Shown here in pieces: positions 35,688 through 45,605 of a stretch of DNA of 64,000 nucleotides. The notes under the pieces were generated by a model. That model did not search any database. It was given only the letters and a program-made list of their open reading frames with translations, and had not been told where the DNA came from. Position 1 is the first letter of the stretch. Every line of letters begins with the position of its first letter. The DNA is taken from positions 124,001 through 188,000 of the forward strand of contig NZ_QPGB01000003.1 of the NCBI RefSeq assembly GCF_003335215.1, read 5' to 3'. The position numbers were made by a program, and so were the translations under genes. The stretch comes from Parvibium lacunae. Its GTDB lineage: Bacteria > Pseudomonadota > Gammaproteobacteria > Burkholderiales > Burkholderiaceae_D.

Positions 35688-37844
35688 ATGTCACGACTGC
35701 TGTCTCTTCGCTTTCCGTTGGTTCTTATTGGTAGCCTCTTTGCGATTTTGCCTATGCAGAATCAAGCGCAAGTCGCCACCACTGGCCAAACAGGGTTGAT
35801 CAATATGCCCGACGGCCGCATTGGCGAAGACGGCGAGTTTCGGAGTGGTTACAGTGTCACCCGCCCTTACAGCGCCACCTGGATCAGCTTGAGCATCCTG
35901 CCTCGGGTTGAGGGCTCGTTCCGCTATACCCGCATTGCTGGTCTCAAGCCTTTTGAAGGGCCTGGCAGCGATTATGGCGACTATAAAGACAAATCTTTTG
36001 ATTTTAAGGCGCTGTTGATTGAAGAAAAAGCCGGCTGGCCATCGCTGGTGATTGGTAAGCAGGATTTGCAGGGAACCCTTTTGTTTCCAGCTAACTATAT
36101 TGCCCTGAGTAAAAAAATCCATGAATCGGTGGATGTTACTGTGGGCTACGGCAATAAGCGCATTGACGGCCTGTTTGGTGGGGTTAGAATTCAAGGCAGT
36201 GGACCACTCAAAAATTGGGGCTTAGTCGCCGAATACGATGCCTACAACTACGCACGCGATCCCTTTACCAGTGTCACCAATGTGGCGGGCCGGCAAAAAA
36301 CTTGGCATACTGCCGTCGAATATCTGACGCCGATTGGCCTGCGTTTACAAGTCGGCGAACAGTATGGCAAAGGCACACTGAATGCTTACTTTCGCATACC
36401 GCTCAATGAACGGGAATACCTCCCGAAAAGCGAAGAACCCGCAGCATACCAACCTACCCAACCTAGGCCCACGCTTGAAGAGTGGCGCAACGATAGTCGT
36501 TACACCCGGAGTCTAGTACGCGCCTTGGGGCAAGACGATTTTCGTGCGATCCGGCTTAATTACCGTCATGGTAAGTTGACCGCGAGCCTGACGAATGTAC
36601 GCATTTCACAGAGCAGTCGCGCTGTGGGTCGGGCGGCACGGATCATGCTCGCCCATGCGCCGCTTGACGCGCGTGAGATGGAAATTACCTACACGGTACA
36701 AAATTTGCCGGTAGCCACTTATCGCTTCAATGATTTGAACAAACTACAGCAGTACTTCAATGGCCTGGTCACACGCAGTGAATTAGCGAAAACCATTAGC
36801 CTGGACTACGCCCAGCCGACTGCGAATCAGATTGACAACGAGCTAGCGGCGGTACTGGCGGCCAGCGATGACGTCAAGACACCGCTGGCATTTCGACGCC
36901 AAGATGAAGGCAATTTAATCTCCCTGCGCACCAATGATAATCAATTGAATCGCTTTTCACTGGCACCCGCAATCAGTGGTTTTTTTAATGACCCGTCCGG
37001 TAGCTTTAAGTATGAAGTGGCGGCACAAGCTGGCTATGATGCCCGTTTAGCGCCCCATACCAGTTTGACGCTTGCGACTCGATTGATGATTGTTGAAAAC
37101 ATTACGGATGTAAAACAACCCTCTAATAGCGTGCTACCGCATGTTCGCACCGATGTGGCGCAATATAAAAAAGGTAATGATTTCAAACTGCATCGCGCTG
37201 CGATCAACCAGTTTTATCAGCCCAGCGAGCGTGTGTATGCGCGTGCCACAGCCGGAATTTATGAAGAAATGTTCAGCGGGGTGGGGGGCCAGGTGTTATA
37301 TGTGCCACGCGGCGCTCGCTGGTCAACGGATGTCGCCATTGATGCCTTGAAGCAGCGCGATTACCAAGGTTGGCTCGGGCACCGAGACTACAGTGTCGTG
37401 ACCGCGATTGGCTCGTTGCACTGGCGGATCAATGATGAAATCACCACGACGCTGCGCGCCGGGCAGTTCTTGGCGCGCGACAAAGGGGCTCGGCTTGAAT
37501 TCAAGCGTCGGTTCTTGTCGGGAATCCAGATAGGGGCCTACTACACGCTGACCGACGGCAAAGACATCACTACGCCTGGCTCACCAGGCAACCCTTATCG
37601 CGACAAAGGCGTACTGTTTAGTATTCCGCTTGCCCCTCTCACCAAACGCGATACCCAGCAGGTAGGGTCGTTTACGCTACAACCCTGGACCCGGGACGTT
37701 GGCCAAATGGTTGCAGCACCAGTAGACCTCTATCAAGTCTATGAGCGCTCATTGATTCGTGATCTTCACCAAGGTGATGGTTTGCATCAATTTGGGGATA
37801 TTGAGGATGACTATCCAAAAATGGTCTCACCGCTAGCACGCTAG
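35688..37844 (+). CDS. YjbH-like outer-membrane protein of exopolysaccharide loci
   Basis: Predicted outer-membrane beta-barrel protein. The 718-residue product begins with a signal peptide (LLSLRFPLVLIGSLFAILPM) and then the YjbH opening TTGQTGLINMPDGRIGEDGEF, followed by many alternating beta segments (YGNKRIDGLFGGVRIQGSG, GLRLQVGEQYGKGTLNAYF). I chose the ATG at 35688; an earlier in-frame ATG at 35619 would translate the terminator hairpin. The usual yjbF and yjbG are absent, and the next gene encodes a MORN protein 5 bases on. A role in capsule or matrix secretion is by analogy. Confidence 0.8.
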   Translation: MSRLLSLRFPLVLIGSLFAILPMQNQAQVATTGQTGLINMPDGRIGEDGEFRSGYSVTRPYSATWISLSILPRVEGSFRYTRIAGLKPFEGPGSDYGDYKDKSFDFKALLIEEKAGWPSLVIGKQDLQGTLLFPANYIALSKKIHESVDVTVGYGNKRIDGLFGGVRIQGSGPLKNWGLVAEYDAYNYARDPFTSVTNVAGRQKTWHTAVEYLTPIGLRLQVGEQYGKGTLNAYFRIPLNEREYLPKSEEPAAYQPTQPRPTLEEWRNDSRYTRSLVRALGQDDFRAIRLNYRHGKLTASLTNVRISQSSRAVGRAARIMLAHAPLDAREMEITYTVQNLPVATYRFNDLNKLQQYFNGLVTRSELAKTISLDYAQPTANQIDNELAAVLAASDDVKTPLAFRRQDEGNLISLRTNDNQLNRFSLAPAISGFFNDPSGSFKYEVAAQAGYDARLAPHTSLTLATRLMIVENITDVKQPSNSVLPHVRTDVAQYKKGNDFKLHRAAINQFYQPSERVYARATAGIYEEMFSGVGGQVLYVPRGARWSTDVAIDALKQRDYQGWLGHRDYSVVTAIGSLHWRINDEITTTLRAGQFLARDKGARLEFKRRFLSGIQIGAYYTLTDGKDITTPGSPGNPYRDKGVLFSIPLAPLTKRDTQQVGSFTLQPWTRDVGQMVAAPVDLYQVYERSLIRDLHQGDGLHQFGDIEDDYPKMVSPLAR

Positions 37845-37849
37845 GATAA

Positions 37850-38611
37850 ATGATGCTAACAAGACGATTAATCCTTATCGCTTTGTCTTTCATTGCTGCT
37901 CCTATCTGGGCGCAGACCGCTTGCAAGGTGATTGATCCCGAATTACAAGGGTTTTATCAAGGAGGCTGCCGTCATGGCCTAGCCGATGGCCCCGGAGAAG
38001 CGATTGGAACCGCCATTTATCGCGGTGATTTTGTGGCTGGTAAAAAGCAGGGCAAAGGCACGAAATATTGGAAAGCCAGTGGCGATCGCTACAGTGGCGA
38101 CTTTTCTGATGACAAAAAAGACGGCTATGGCCGCTATGAATGGGGTATCTCCTCGCCCTGGTTTGGGGAAAGCTATGAGGGACAGTACCGCAACGATCAG
38201 CGTCAGGGCGTTGGGACCTATTTTTGGTCGTTTGGCGATCGTTATGTCGGGCTCTGGGAAGCCGATAAACCAGTGGGAACGCCCACACCTGGACAGATCC
38301 AGCGCTATCGGGCGACGCAAGCCCTACAAAAAGTGATTGGTAAAGTCGGAAGCTATGTTTGCCGGCCTAGCAACCTTACTGGCACGCAGGCACAACCAGT
38401 CTGGGAAATCGGGCTTGTGGAAAACTGGCTTGATGACCGCATTCAAGTGCGTCCGATTGCCCCCAGTCAGTCTGCCCAGACGGCCGCTTCGAACTTATCG
38501 GAATCCGCACGCTGGTACTTATTGCTTGACTGGCAAGCCTGCAGCCCAGCACTCATCAAGCAGCAGACCGCGTTGACTGGCAGCTCAGCGCCAGCAGTCC
38601 CTGCAAAATAA
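37850..38611 (+). CDS. Secreted MORN-repeat protein
   Basis: The 253-residue product has a signal peptide (LILIALSFIAAPIWA), then about four MORN repeats between residues 55 and 140 (YRGDFVAGKKQGKGTKYW, YSGDFSDDKKDGYGRYEW, YEGQYRNDQRQGVGTYFW). The C-terminal 110 residues match nothing I know. MORN repeats bind lipids or polysaccharides in some proteins. It starts 5 bases after the YjbH gene with AGGA overlapping its stop, so the two are probably translated together and may work together at the envelope. Confidence 0.8.
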   Translation: MMLTRRLILIALSFIAAPIWAQTACKVIDPELQGFYQGGCRHGLADGPGEAIGTAIYRGDFVAGKKQGKGTKYWKASGDRYSGDFSDDKKDGYGRYEWGISSPWFGESYEGQYRNDQRQGVGTYFWSFGDRYVGLWEADKPVGTPTPGQIQRYRATQALQKVIGKVGSYVCRPSNLTGTQAQPVWEIGLVENWLDDRIQVRPIAPSQSAQTAASNLSESARWYLLLDWQACSPALIKQQTALTGSSAPAVPAK

Positions 38612-38618
38612 TTCACCC

Positions 38619-39326
38619 ATGGCGTTCTTGCGGTTAATCGGGCGTTGGATCGGTTGGAGTCTCGCCGTTCTGATCGCAGCTTTCCTGCTATTACAACTCT
38701 GGTACTTGGGCTGGGTGCTGTGGTGGAACTGGCAAAATCCGGTCTCGACCAGTTTTATGCGCATCCAAGCAGAGAGCCTGCAGCAAGCCTCTGGCCGTCC
38801 AGTTGCCCTCAAATATCGCTGGGTAGACTACAGTCAAATTTCCAATCACCTTAAGCGCGCCGTCATCGTGGCAGAGGATGATACCTTCGTCGATCATGAC
38901 GGTGTGAATTGGGAATCCCTTGAAAAAGCGTATTGGAACAATCAACGCAAAGGCAAAAAAATCAAAGGGGGGTCAACAATCACCCAGCAACTCGCTAAAA
39001 ATCTGTTTTTGACTGGGGAGCGCAGTTACTGGCGCAAAGGGCAGGAGTTGCTGATCACATGGATGCTCGAAGCCGTCATGTCCAAGCGCCGCATCTTGGA
39101 GTTATACCTAAACGTTGCAGAATGGGGGGAAGGTGTCTTTGGTGCTCAGGCTGGAGCACTTCATCATTACGGTATTCCTGCCGCTCAGTTATCGTCGCAG
39201 CAAGCGGCTCGTATGGCCGCGATGTTACCGCGACCACGGTATTACGACAAACGCCGGGATGCGCCCTATTTGCAGCAATATAGCAGTCGCATTCTAGGTC
39301 GTATGCCTCATGCTGAACTGCCCTAA
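38619..39326 (+). CDS. mtgA: Monofunctional peptidoglycan glycosyltransferase MtgA
   Basis: Polymerises lipid II glycan strands. The 235-residue product has an N-terminal membrane anchor (about residues 12-38) and a GT51 domain: motif EDDTFVDHDGVNWESL with catalytic Glu, GGSTITQQLAKNLFL, RKGQELLITWMLE, and LELYLNVAEWGEGVFGAQ. No transpeptidase domain follows, which separates it from PBP1-type proteins. It starts 7 bases after the MORN gene. Confidence 0.95.
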   Translation: MAFLRLIGRWIGWSLAVLIAAFLLLQLWYLGWVLWWNWQNPVSTSFMRIQAESLQQASGRPVALKYRWVDYSQISNHLKRAVIVAEDDTFVDHDGVNWESLEKAYWNNQRKGKKIKGGSTITQQLAKNLFLTGERSYWRKGQELLITWMLEAVMSKRRILELYLNVAEWGEGVFGAQAGALHHYGIPAAQLSSQQAARMAAMLPRPRYYDKRRDAPYLQQYSSRILGRMPHAELP

Positions 39327-39342
39327 ATGGTAATCCTAAGCC

Positions 39343-39705
39343 TCAATCAGTGACTTTATCTGCCGTATTCATGGTTTCAGCTGGGGCACCATCACGAATC
39401 CGCCAAGCCTGATCAACCGGCGTAATCCACACCAGACCATCCCCAATTTTGCCAGTGCGACCATGCTGCATAATCGCTTGCACAATGGCGTCTGCAGCCT
39501 CTGTTGGGGCTAAAATACTCACCAACACTTTGGGCACAAAGTCGGTTAACTCTTCTTTTAAGTTGCGCGGCCCAATCGAGGGGGGGGCGGTGAAGCCTTC
39601 CACCTTACCCACGACTAACGCGGGATAGTTGGTAATGCCGCGCAGTGCCGCCTGAACATGGGGCAAGCGGGTCGGGCGGATAATCGCTCTGATTTCTTTC
39701 ATCAT
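39343..39705 (-). CDS. PII-like regulator of the metal-efflux-linked type
   Basis: Trimeric signal-type protein of the PII superfamily. The 120-residue product has the fold pattern MKEIRAIIRPTRLPHVQAAL at the start and TGKIGDGLVWITPV at the end. The T-loop region (VEGFTAPPSIGPRN) differs from GlnB/GlnK and lacks the Tyr that is uridylylated, so nitrogen control of the classical kind is unlikely. A group of this kind next to heavy-metal RND pumps has been described in the literature (PII-NG), and here czcA is just upstream. The start at 39705 follows GGGAG; an in-frame start 27 bases earlier is less likely. Confidence 0.8.
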   Translation of the reverse strand: MMKEIRAIIRPTRLPHVQAALRGITNYPALVVGKVEGFTAPPSIGPRNLKEELTDFVPKVLVSILAPTEAADAIVQAIMQHGRTGKIGDGLVWITPVDQAWRIRDGAPAETMNTADKVTD

Positions 39706-39827
39706 ATTCAACACTCCCTGAGCGGCAATCAATTTGCTTTGCCAAATTTATGATGCCATCTAGTGGCCACTGCAATATATAAGTGGGGCCAGCCTTGATT
39801 CAAATGCGACATGGCTTCCCCTATCAA

Positions 39828-42800
39828 TTAATGTTGCTCCTGCGGTTTTTCTTCAAACCAGCGGTACAACACAGGCAACAGCAATAACGTTAACGAGGTA
39901 GATGAGAACAACCCCCCTATGACCACTACAGCAAGCGGACGGGTGACCTCGGAACCCGGCCCAGTCGAAAACAACATGGGAATCAAGGCAAGTAAAGCCA
40001 CCGATGCGGTCATCAAAACAGGTCGTAAACGATGCTTACAACCATCCACAATCGCCTCATCAAGGGCCATTCCGCTTTCCCGCTGTTGGCGAATGAAGCT
40101 GACCAACACCACCCCGTTAAGGACCGCAATGCCCCAAAGATTAATAAAGCCTACTGCGGCGGGGACAGATAAATACTCACCGCTGACAAACAGGCCCACA
40201 ATCCCTCCAATCGCGGCCAGGGGTAACACGGTAATCACCAAACTCGCATAGCGAGCAGAATTAAACAGCATAAACAACAAGAAGAAAATTGCGCCAATGG
40301 TGATTGGGATAATGAGAGACAGTCGCTTCATGGCGCGCTCCATATTTTCAAACTGACCACCCCAAACGAGATAAAAACCTTCTGGCAAATTAACCTGCTG
40401 GGCGATTTTCTGCTGGGCTTCTGCGACAAAGCCCCCTAAATCTCGACCACTCACGTTTGCCCCAATCACCAAGCGCCGCTTACCACTCTCACGTGAAATT
40501 TGTGCTGGCCCATCGGCCAACGTAATCTCGGCAATATCTTTCAGCGCGACTTGTGCACCCGCAGGCGAGCGAATAATGATATGTCCAATGGCTTCAATAT
40601 TCTGTCGGTATTTTTCCGGATAGCGCACAATCGCATCAAAGCGCCGCTCACCTTCATACACCGTGGTCGCGACTTTGCCACGCACCGCAATTTCAATCTT
40701 GTCATTGATATCTTCGACATTCAGCCCATAACGGGCGATCGCGGCACGATCAATACGAATCGTCAGATACTCCTGACCCGAGACTTTCTCAACCCGCAAA
40801 TCCGTGGCGCCCGGCAAGCTTGAAAGCACTTTGGCAATTTCATCACCGGTCTTGCGTAACTGGGCCAAATCATCGCCAAACAATTTAATCGCAACCTGAG
40901 AGCGTACCCCAGACACCATTTCATCAACCCGCGCCGCAATCGGTTGTGAAATCGAGGTTTCAACGCCGGGTAAAGCACTGAGTTTATTGCGGATTGCCGT
41001 ATTAAAATCTTCTTGCGTCCACCCTTTCGGCCATTCATCGCGTGGCTTGAGCATCACAATCGGATCAGATTCATTGGGTTGCCCTGGATCAGCCGCCGAC
41101 TCTCCGCGCCCCAAACGGGACACGGCACTAGCAATACCGGGGATAGTCATGATTTCCCGCATCGCCGCTGTTTCCATTTTTACCGATTCGTCCAGTGAAA
41201 TTTTCGGCACCCGGACGATCACGGGGGTAATTGATCCTTCTTGCATGATCGGAATAAATGCTGTGCCCAGGAATGGTACCAATAGCACACTCCCCCCTAA
41301 CGTTGCCAACGCCCCCACGACGACTTTTTTAGGGTGCGCTAGGCACCAGTCGAGCAAGCGTAAATAGGTCGGCTTGATTTTTGCCAGTAGCCAGGTGTCA
41401 TGCTCTGCGCCACCCTTCAGGGCATAAGAGCAGAGCATGGGAGTCATGGTAAATGAGAGCAACAACGAAATACTCAGTGCGACCGCAATAGTAATCGCCA
41501 AGGGAGCAAACATTTTGCCTTCCATGCCTTGCAACGAGAGCAAAGGGAGGAAAACCAGAATGATGATGCCCACCCCGTAGAGCACCGGCTTACCGACTTC
41601 GCTCGCCGCTTCGAAAATCACCCGCGCTTTGCTTTTACCCTGGTTCAATGGATCACCCAAACGGGCGAACGCATTCTCTACGACCACGACCGCCCCATCA
41701 ACCATCAACCCAATCGCAATCGCCAAGCCGCCCAGCGACATCAGATTGGCAGAGAGGTTAATTTCATTCATGACCATGAAGGTCAGGAGTGGCGTCAAGA
41801 TTAAGGTGCCGACCACAATCAAGCTGGAACGCACATCGCCTAGAAAGACGAATAAAATAATAACGACCAGAATAATGCCCTCAATCAATACTTTAGCGAC
41901 AGTCTTCATGGCCGTATTGACTAAGTCCGTGCGATCGTAAAAAGGCACAATTTGCAGGCCATTGGGTAGCATTTGTTTCTGGTTGATCTCGGCCACTTTT
42001 GTCTTGATACGCGTGACCACTTCGCGGGCATTGCCACCACGAATCATCTGAATGATCCCCGCCACCATTTCTGTATCGCCATTTTTAATAATGGCCCCTT
42101 GGCGCACTTCAGAACCAATCGTGACTTCAGCCACATCACGCACATAGACTGGCGTCCCGTTGACCTCTTTCAACATGATGGACTTGATATCGTCAACTGA
42201 TTTAATCAAGCCAACGCCGCGAATCAGGTATTGTTCAGCATAGCTCGGTAACACGCCGCCAGAGCTATTGGCATTGTTACGTGCCACAGCTTCATAGACA
42301 TCTTTCGTACGCAAGCCATAGTAGCGCAAGCGATCCGCACTCACTAAAACCTGATATTGCTTGGTGAAGCCGCCTTGGGTATTAATCTCTGCAACACCTG
42401 GAATGGAACGGAGCAAAGGACGAACCACCCAGTCTTGTACGGTGCGCCGTTCTTGCAGCTCGGCTTCGGAAAGTTGGCGGTAACGCCCTTTTTCATCCTT
42501 ATCGCTTGGGTGCTCAAGAGTATATTGATACACCTCCCCTAGGCCAGTTGAAACAGGGCCGAGCACAGGGGTAATGCCCTCCGGCAAGCGGCCGGTCACT
42601 TCAATCAAGCGCTCCAAGACCAACTGCCGGGCAAAGTAGACATCGGTGCTATCTGTAAATACCAGAGTCACCACGGCGACTCCGTTCCGATTAAGCGAGC
42701 GCATTTCTGTCAAGCCCGGCAGACCTGTCATTGCAATTTCAATCGGTACCGTAATAAAGCGTTCAATTTCAGTCGGTGGGCGGCCCGGGGCTTCAACCGC

Positions 42801-42947
42801 GACTTGAACCTGAATATTGGTGACATCTGGAAAGGCGTCGACCGACAGTTTTTTTACCGCAAACAATCCTGTTACCAGCAAGGCGATACAAATCACGGCC
42901 AGCAGGATGCGTTGCTGTAAAGCCCAGCGAATTAAAATTTGGATCAT
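39828..42947 (-). CDS. czcA: Heavy-metal RND efflux pump, inner-membrane subunit (CzcA/CusA type)
   Basis: Proton-driven exporter of divalent or monovalent metal ions across the envelope. The 1039-residue product has the RND layout: helix 1 at about residues 12-30, two large periplasmic loops, and twelve helices. DAFPDVTNIQVQV and PGLTEMRSLNRNGVAVV are typical for the heavy-metal subfamily. Helix 4 reads GLAIAIGLMVDGAVVVVEN, where the acidic residue belongs to the proton relay. The metal cannot be told from this alone; the symbol marks the family. It lies 21 bases after the adaptor gene. Confidence 0.9.
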   Translation of the reverse strand: MIQILIRWALQQRILLAVICIALLVTGLFAVKKLSVDAFPDVTNIQVQVAVEAPGRPPTEIERFITVPIEIAMTGLPGLTEMRSLNRNGVAVVTLVFTDSTDVYFARQLVLERLIEVTGRLPEGITPVLGPVSTGLGEVYQYTLEHPSDKDEKGRYRQLSEAELQERRTVQDWVVRPLLRSIPGVAEINTQGGFTKQYQVLVSADRLRYYGLRTKDVYEAVARNNANSSGGVLPSYAEQYLIRGVGLIKSVDDIKSIMLKEVNGTPVYVRDVAEVTIGSEVRQGAIIKNGDTEMVAGIIQMIRGGNAREVVTRIKTKVAEINQKQMLPNGLQIVPFYDRTDLVNTAMKTVAKVLIEGIILVVIILFVFLGDVRSSLIVVGTLILTPLLTFMVMNEINLSANLMSLGGLAIAIGLMVDGAVVVVENAFARLGDPLNQGKSKARVIFEAASEVGKPVLYGVGIIILVFLPLLSLQGMEGKMFAPLAITIAVALSISLLLSFTMTPMLCSYALKGGAEHDTWLLAKIKPTYLRLLDWCLAHPKKVVVGALATLGGSVLLVPFLGTAFIPIMQEGSITPVIVRVPKISLDESVKMETAAMREIMTIPGIASAVSRLGRGESAADPGQPNESDPIVMLKPRDEWPKGWTQEDFNTAIRNKLSALPGVETSISQPIAARVDEMVSGVRSQVAIKLFGDDLAQLRKTGDEIAKVLSSLPGATDLRVEKVSGQEYLTIRIDRAAIARYGLNVEDINDKIEIAVRGKVATTVYEGERRFDAIVRYPEKYRQNIEAIGHIIIRSPAGAQVALKDIAEITLADGPAQISRESGKRRLVIGANVSGRDLGGFVAEAQQKIAQQVNLPEGFYLVWGGQFENMERAMKRLSLIIPITIGAIFFLLFMLFNSARYASLVITVLPLAAIGGIVGLFVSGEYLSVPAAVGFINLWGIAVLNGVVLVSFIRQQRESGMALDEAIVDGCKHRLRPVLMTASVALLALIPMLFSTGPGSEVTRPLAVVVIGGLFSSTSLTLLLLPVLYRWFEEKPQEQH

Positions 42948-42968
42948 GGTTAAAGTCGCCGCAGAAAG

Positions 42969-44147
42969 TTAGCCGAGGTTTTGTTTGTTACGCTCGTTAT
43001 TCAAATGAAATGCACCATCGATCACCAGTTCATTGATGCCTGGAGGTAGCTGCTCTAGCAAGGGTCGATAGCCATTACGCTCGACGCCTAACTTCACGGG
43101 CACTAATTTGAATTGATTGGTCCCAACCAGGCCGTAAACGTAATCTTTGTCATTCTCGCGCACAACCGCCGTCACTGGTACCATCGTCCGGGGTACTGGT
43201 TTACTCTCGATCCGCATTGAAATCAGCATTGCGGGCTTGAGTAAGCGCTCGGCATTGTCCAGCACCAGGCTGACACGCACGGTACGCGTTTCTGGATTAA
43301 CCACATCGGCAATAAACACTATCTTGCCAATCAGAATTTTGTTTTCTAATGCTGGCACTTCAATCTCAACCGTTTGCCCCATTTTGACTTGCCCTGCTTC
43401 CTGCTCAGGGACTTCGGCAACCGCCCAGAGTGTGCGCAAATCGGAGACGACAAATAGACTGTCACTCGGCTGCACCACCTGCCCCTGGGCAATATTGCGC
43501 TCAATCACAGCACCTGCAAGCGGGCTGGTGATCGGTGCGACTGAATCAATCTTGCCCGTGCTCGCCAATTGCTGAACAGAACGATTGCTTAAACCCAAGA
43601 CGCGCAACTGATCAGCAGCCGCCCGTTTTTCTGCGCTGGCAATTTCTAATTCTTTTTGTCGACGTTGCAGTTCTGCATTACCAATCACATCGGCCTGCAA
43701 TAACAATTGTGCTCGCTCTACTGCACGCGCCGCAACCTGCTCCGCCGAATGCGCTTTGAGGTAAGCTAACTGGGCCGCAGTCAATTCCTGGCTGTTCACT
43801 TCCGCCATGACATCACCCGGACGAACTTGCTGCCCGAGCTGCGCAGTAATTTTGGTAATTCGCCCGGTCATCGGCGAGCCGATTCGCGAAGTTTGGTTGG
43901 CGTTGACTTCGAGCCGTCCCGCCACGCGAATCAGTTCACTGTAGGGTGCCTCACTGAGACGCCCAATTTTCAACTGTTCTTTTAACGCTGGGGTAGGTTC
44001 AATCGTATTGAGATCCCGCACAGCCTGGGAAGCAGTTGATTTTTTATCAGCGGGTTGATCACTAGCAGCTTGCTTCTCGCAAGCGGCCAGGCCAATGACC
44101 AAAGGCATTAATAATAACCAGCGACGAGAAAGAGGGAGCATTCGCAT
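42969..44147 (-). CDS. czcB: RND efflux periplasmic adaptor (CzcB type), lipoprotein
   Basis: Membrane-fusion subunit linking the inner-membrane pump to the outer-membrane channel. From ATG 44147 the product has 392 residues. A lipoprotein signal ends LVIGLAAC, so it would be lipid-anchored. A barrel-sandwich hybrid (RIGSPMTGRITKITAQLGQQV; VAPITSPLAGAVIERNI) flanks a coiled-coil hairpin, and a beta-barrel domain follows. The His-rich N-terminal segment of CzcB is missing. A TTG 21 bases upstream is less likely as start. Confidence 0.88.
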   Translation of the reverse strand: MRMLPLSRRWLLLMPLVIGLAACEKQAASDQPADKKSTASQAVRDLNTIEPTPALKEQLKIGRLSEAPYSELIRVAGRLEVNANQTSRIGSPMTGRITKITAQLGQQVRPGDVMAEVNSQELTAAQLAYLKAHSAEQVAARAVERAQLLLQADVIGNAELQRRQKELEIASAEKRAAADQLRVLGLSNRSVQQLASTGKIDSVAPITSPLAGAVIERNIAQGQVVQPSDSLFVVSDLRTLWAVAEVPEQEAGQVKMGQTVEIEVPALENKILIGKIVFIADVVNPETRTVRVSLVLDNAERLLKPAMLISMRIESKPVPRTMVPVTAVVRENDKDYVYGLVGTNQFKLVPVKLGVERNGYRPLLEQLPPGINELVIDGAFHLNNERNKQNLG

Positions 44148-44249
44148 AATCAGGGTTCGTTCAATCAATAACAGTTAAGAATGAGGCTGAGATAAACTTG
44201 CCGAATCGGACTAACACGGCATGTTCAATCAGCGTAACGGCGAGTCACT

Positions 44250-45605
44250 TCAAGGGCGATTCACCTCTAAGCCAACCAAGCGTTCCAATTCTATTTTTGC
44301 TTGCTGCACATTATTGCGAGCGGCAATCAACTCATTCCGCACAGCGCGAAAAGTACGCTGCGCATCCAAGTATTCCAAAATACCGCGTTCACCATACCGG
44401 TAAGCAGCTTCGGCTATCTCTACGGCACGCTTAGCATTGTTTACCACACCCTGCTCTAATGCCTGCAATTGCTGAAAGGAGGTGACATAAGTTTGCCGTG
44501 CTGCCCGAAACGCTTCAGTTAGCTCATATTCACGCTGTTCTGCGGCGAGCCTGGCACGCTCGGCATCAGCACTGGCTTCGGCGATGGGCCCGCGCCGCCG
44601 ATCAAAGAGAGGCACAGCCAGCACAACCCCCACTTGTGTTTGGCGCACTTCCGGCTCGCGCTCCTGGCCTAATCGTACCCCGACCTGAGGCAGTACACTA
44701 TTTCGTTCGGTCTCTAAACGACGCTGAGCGACTGTCACGGCAGCTTGTGCTGCGCTCAAGTCTGGATTGCGGCTGAGTAATTCAGCCTCCATAGCCGCAA
44801 GTTGAGCGGGGGTTAAGGGTTTATCCCATTCGCCATTCACCCCAAACGCATAGAGTGAGGACGGCTGGCTAACCGCTTGGGCAGAGGCAGATTGACCGGG
44901 TGGCAATGCCGTTTTACCCAATAGCTGCAACATTCGGCTGCGTGCCTGCTGCAAACGTAATTCAGCACTCGTGAGTTGATTGCGGGCCACTGCCAACTCA
45001 GCATCAGCCCGCACCAAATCAAAACGTGCGCCTTCACCTGTCTCTGTCCTTACCCGGATCCGCTCGCGAATTTGCGCGACCAGTTGGGTATCTTCACGGG
45101 CAGCACGGACTTCCTCCTGCCGCCGCAACATGTCATAAAAAACTGTTTTGACCTCGGTCACAAGATTCAATTCGATCTGGCGATACTGTTGCTTCCCGAA
45201 CTCAGTGCGGGCGATCGCCGTGTCGATACGCGCCGCCCGAAAGGCAGGATTCTCAAGGGGTTGCACCAAAGCAATGCCTTGTCCATACCCACTACCGGTT
45301 GACTGGCTGCTACGATAACGGCGCTGATTCCAGTCAAGTTCAGGGTTGGGAATCGCCCGGGCTGTTGTTTCTCCAGCTACCACGGCCCGCTGCTGGGCTT
45401 GAGCCGCTTGCAATCCTAAATTGTGCTGCTTGGCGAGGTCTAATAAGGTCGGTAAGGTATAAGTAGGCCCTGTCGCAAACATGCCTACTTCCGTATTAGA
45501 CGCAGCGGCTAATTGAGCGTGGCCATGTAGCGGTAATGTCAGCGCGCTAACGGTAAATATGGCCTGCGGAATGAGCGATAAGCTTAGTGAAGGTGAGAAA
45601 GTCAT
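44250..45605 (-). CDS. czcC: TolC-family outer-membrane channel (CzcC type)
   Basis: Third part of the tripartite metal pump. The 451-residue product has a signal peptide (IFTVSALTLPLHGHAQ), then two TolC-like repeats of long helices rich in Ala, Gln and Glu (RQTYVTSFQQLQALEQG; YRYGERGILEYLDAQRTF). The start at 45605 is chosen because it gives a standard signal peptide; an in-frame ATG-like start 45 bases upstream is also possible. It is the first gene of the czcC-czcB-czcA-PII run. No metal sensor gene is adjacent. Confidence 0.88.
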   Translation of the reverse strand: MTFSPSLSLSLIPQAIFTVSALTLPLHGHAQLAAASNTEVGMFATGPTYTLPTLLDLAKQHNLGLQAAQAQQRAVVAGETTARAIPNPELDWNQRRYRSSQSTGSGYGQGIALVQPLENPAFRAARIDTAIARTEFGKQQYRQIELNLVTEVKTVFYDMLRRQEEVRAAREDTQLVAQIRERIRVRTETGEGARFDLVRADAELAVARNQLTSAELRLQQARSRMLQLLGKTALPPGQSASAQAVSQPSSLYAFGVNGEWDKPLTPAQLAAMEAELLSRNPDLSAAQAAVTVAQRRLETERNSVLPQVGVRLGQEREPEVRQTQVGVVLAVPLFDRRRGPIAEASADAERARLAAEQREYELTEAFRAARQTYVTSFQQLQALEQGVVNNAKRAVEIAEAAYRYGERGILEYLDAQRTFRAVRNELIAARNNVQQAKIELERLVGLEVNRP

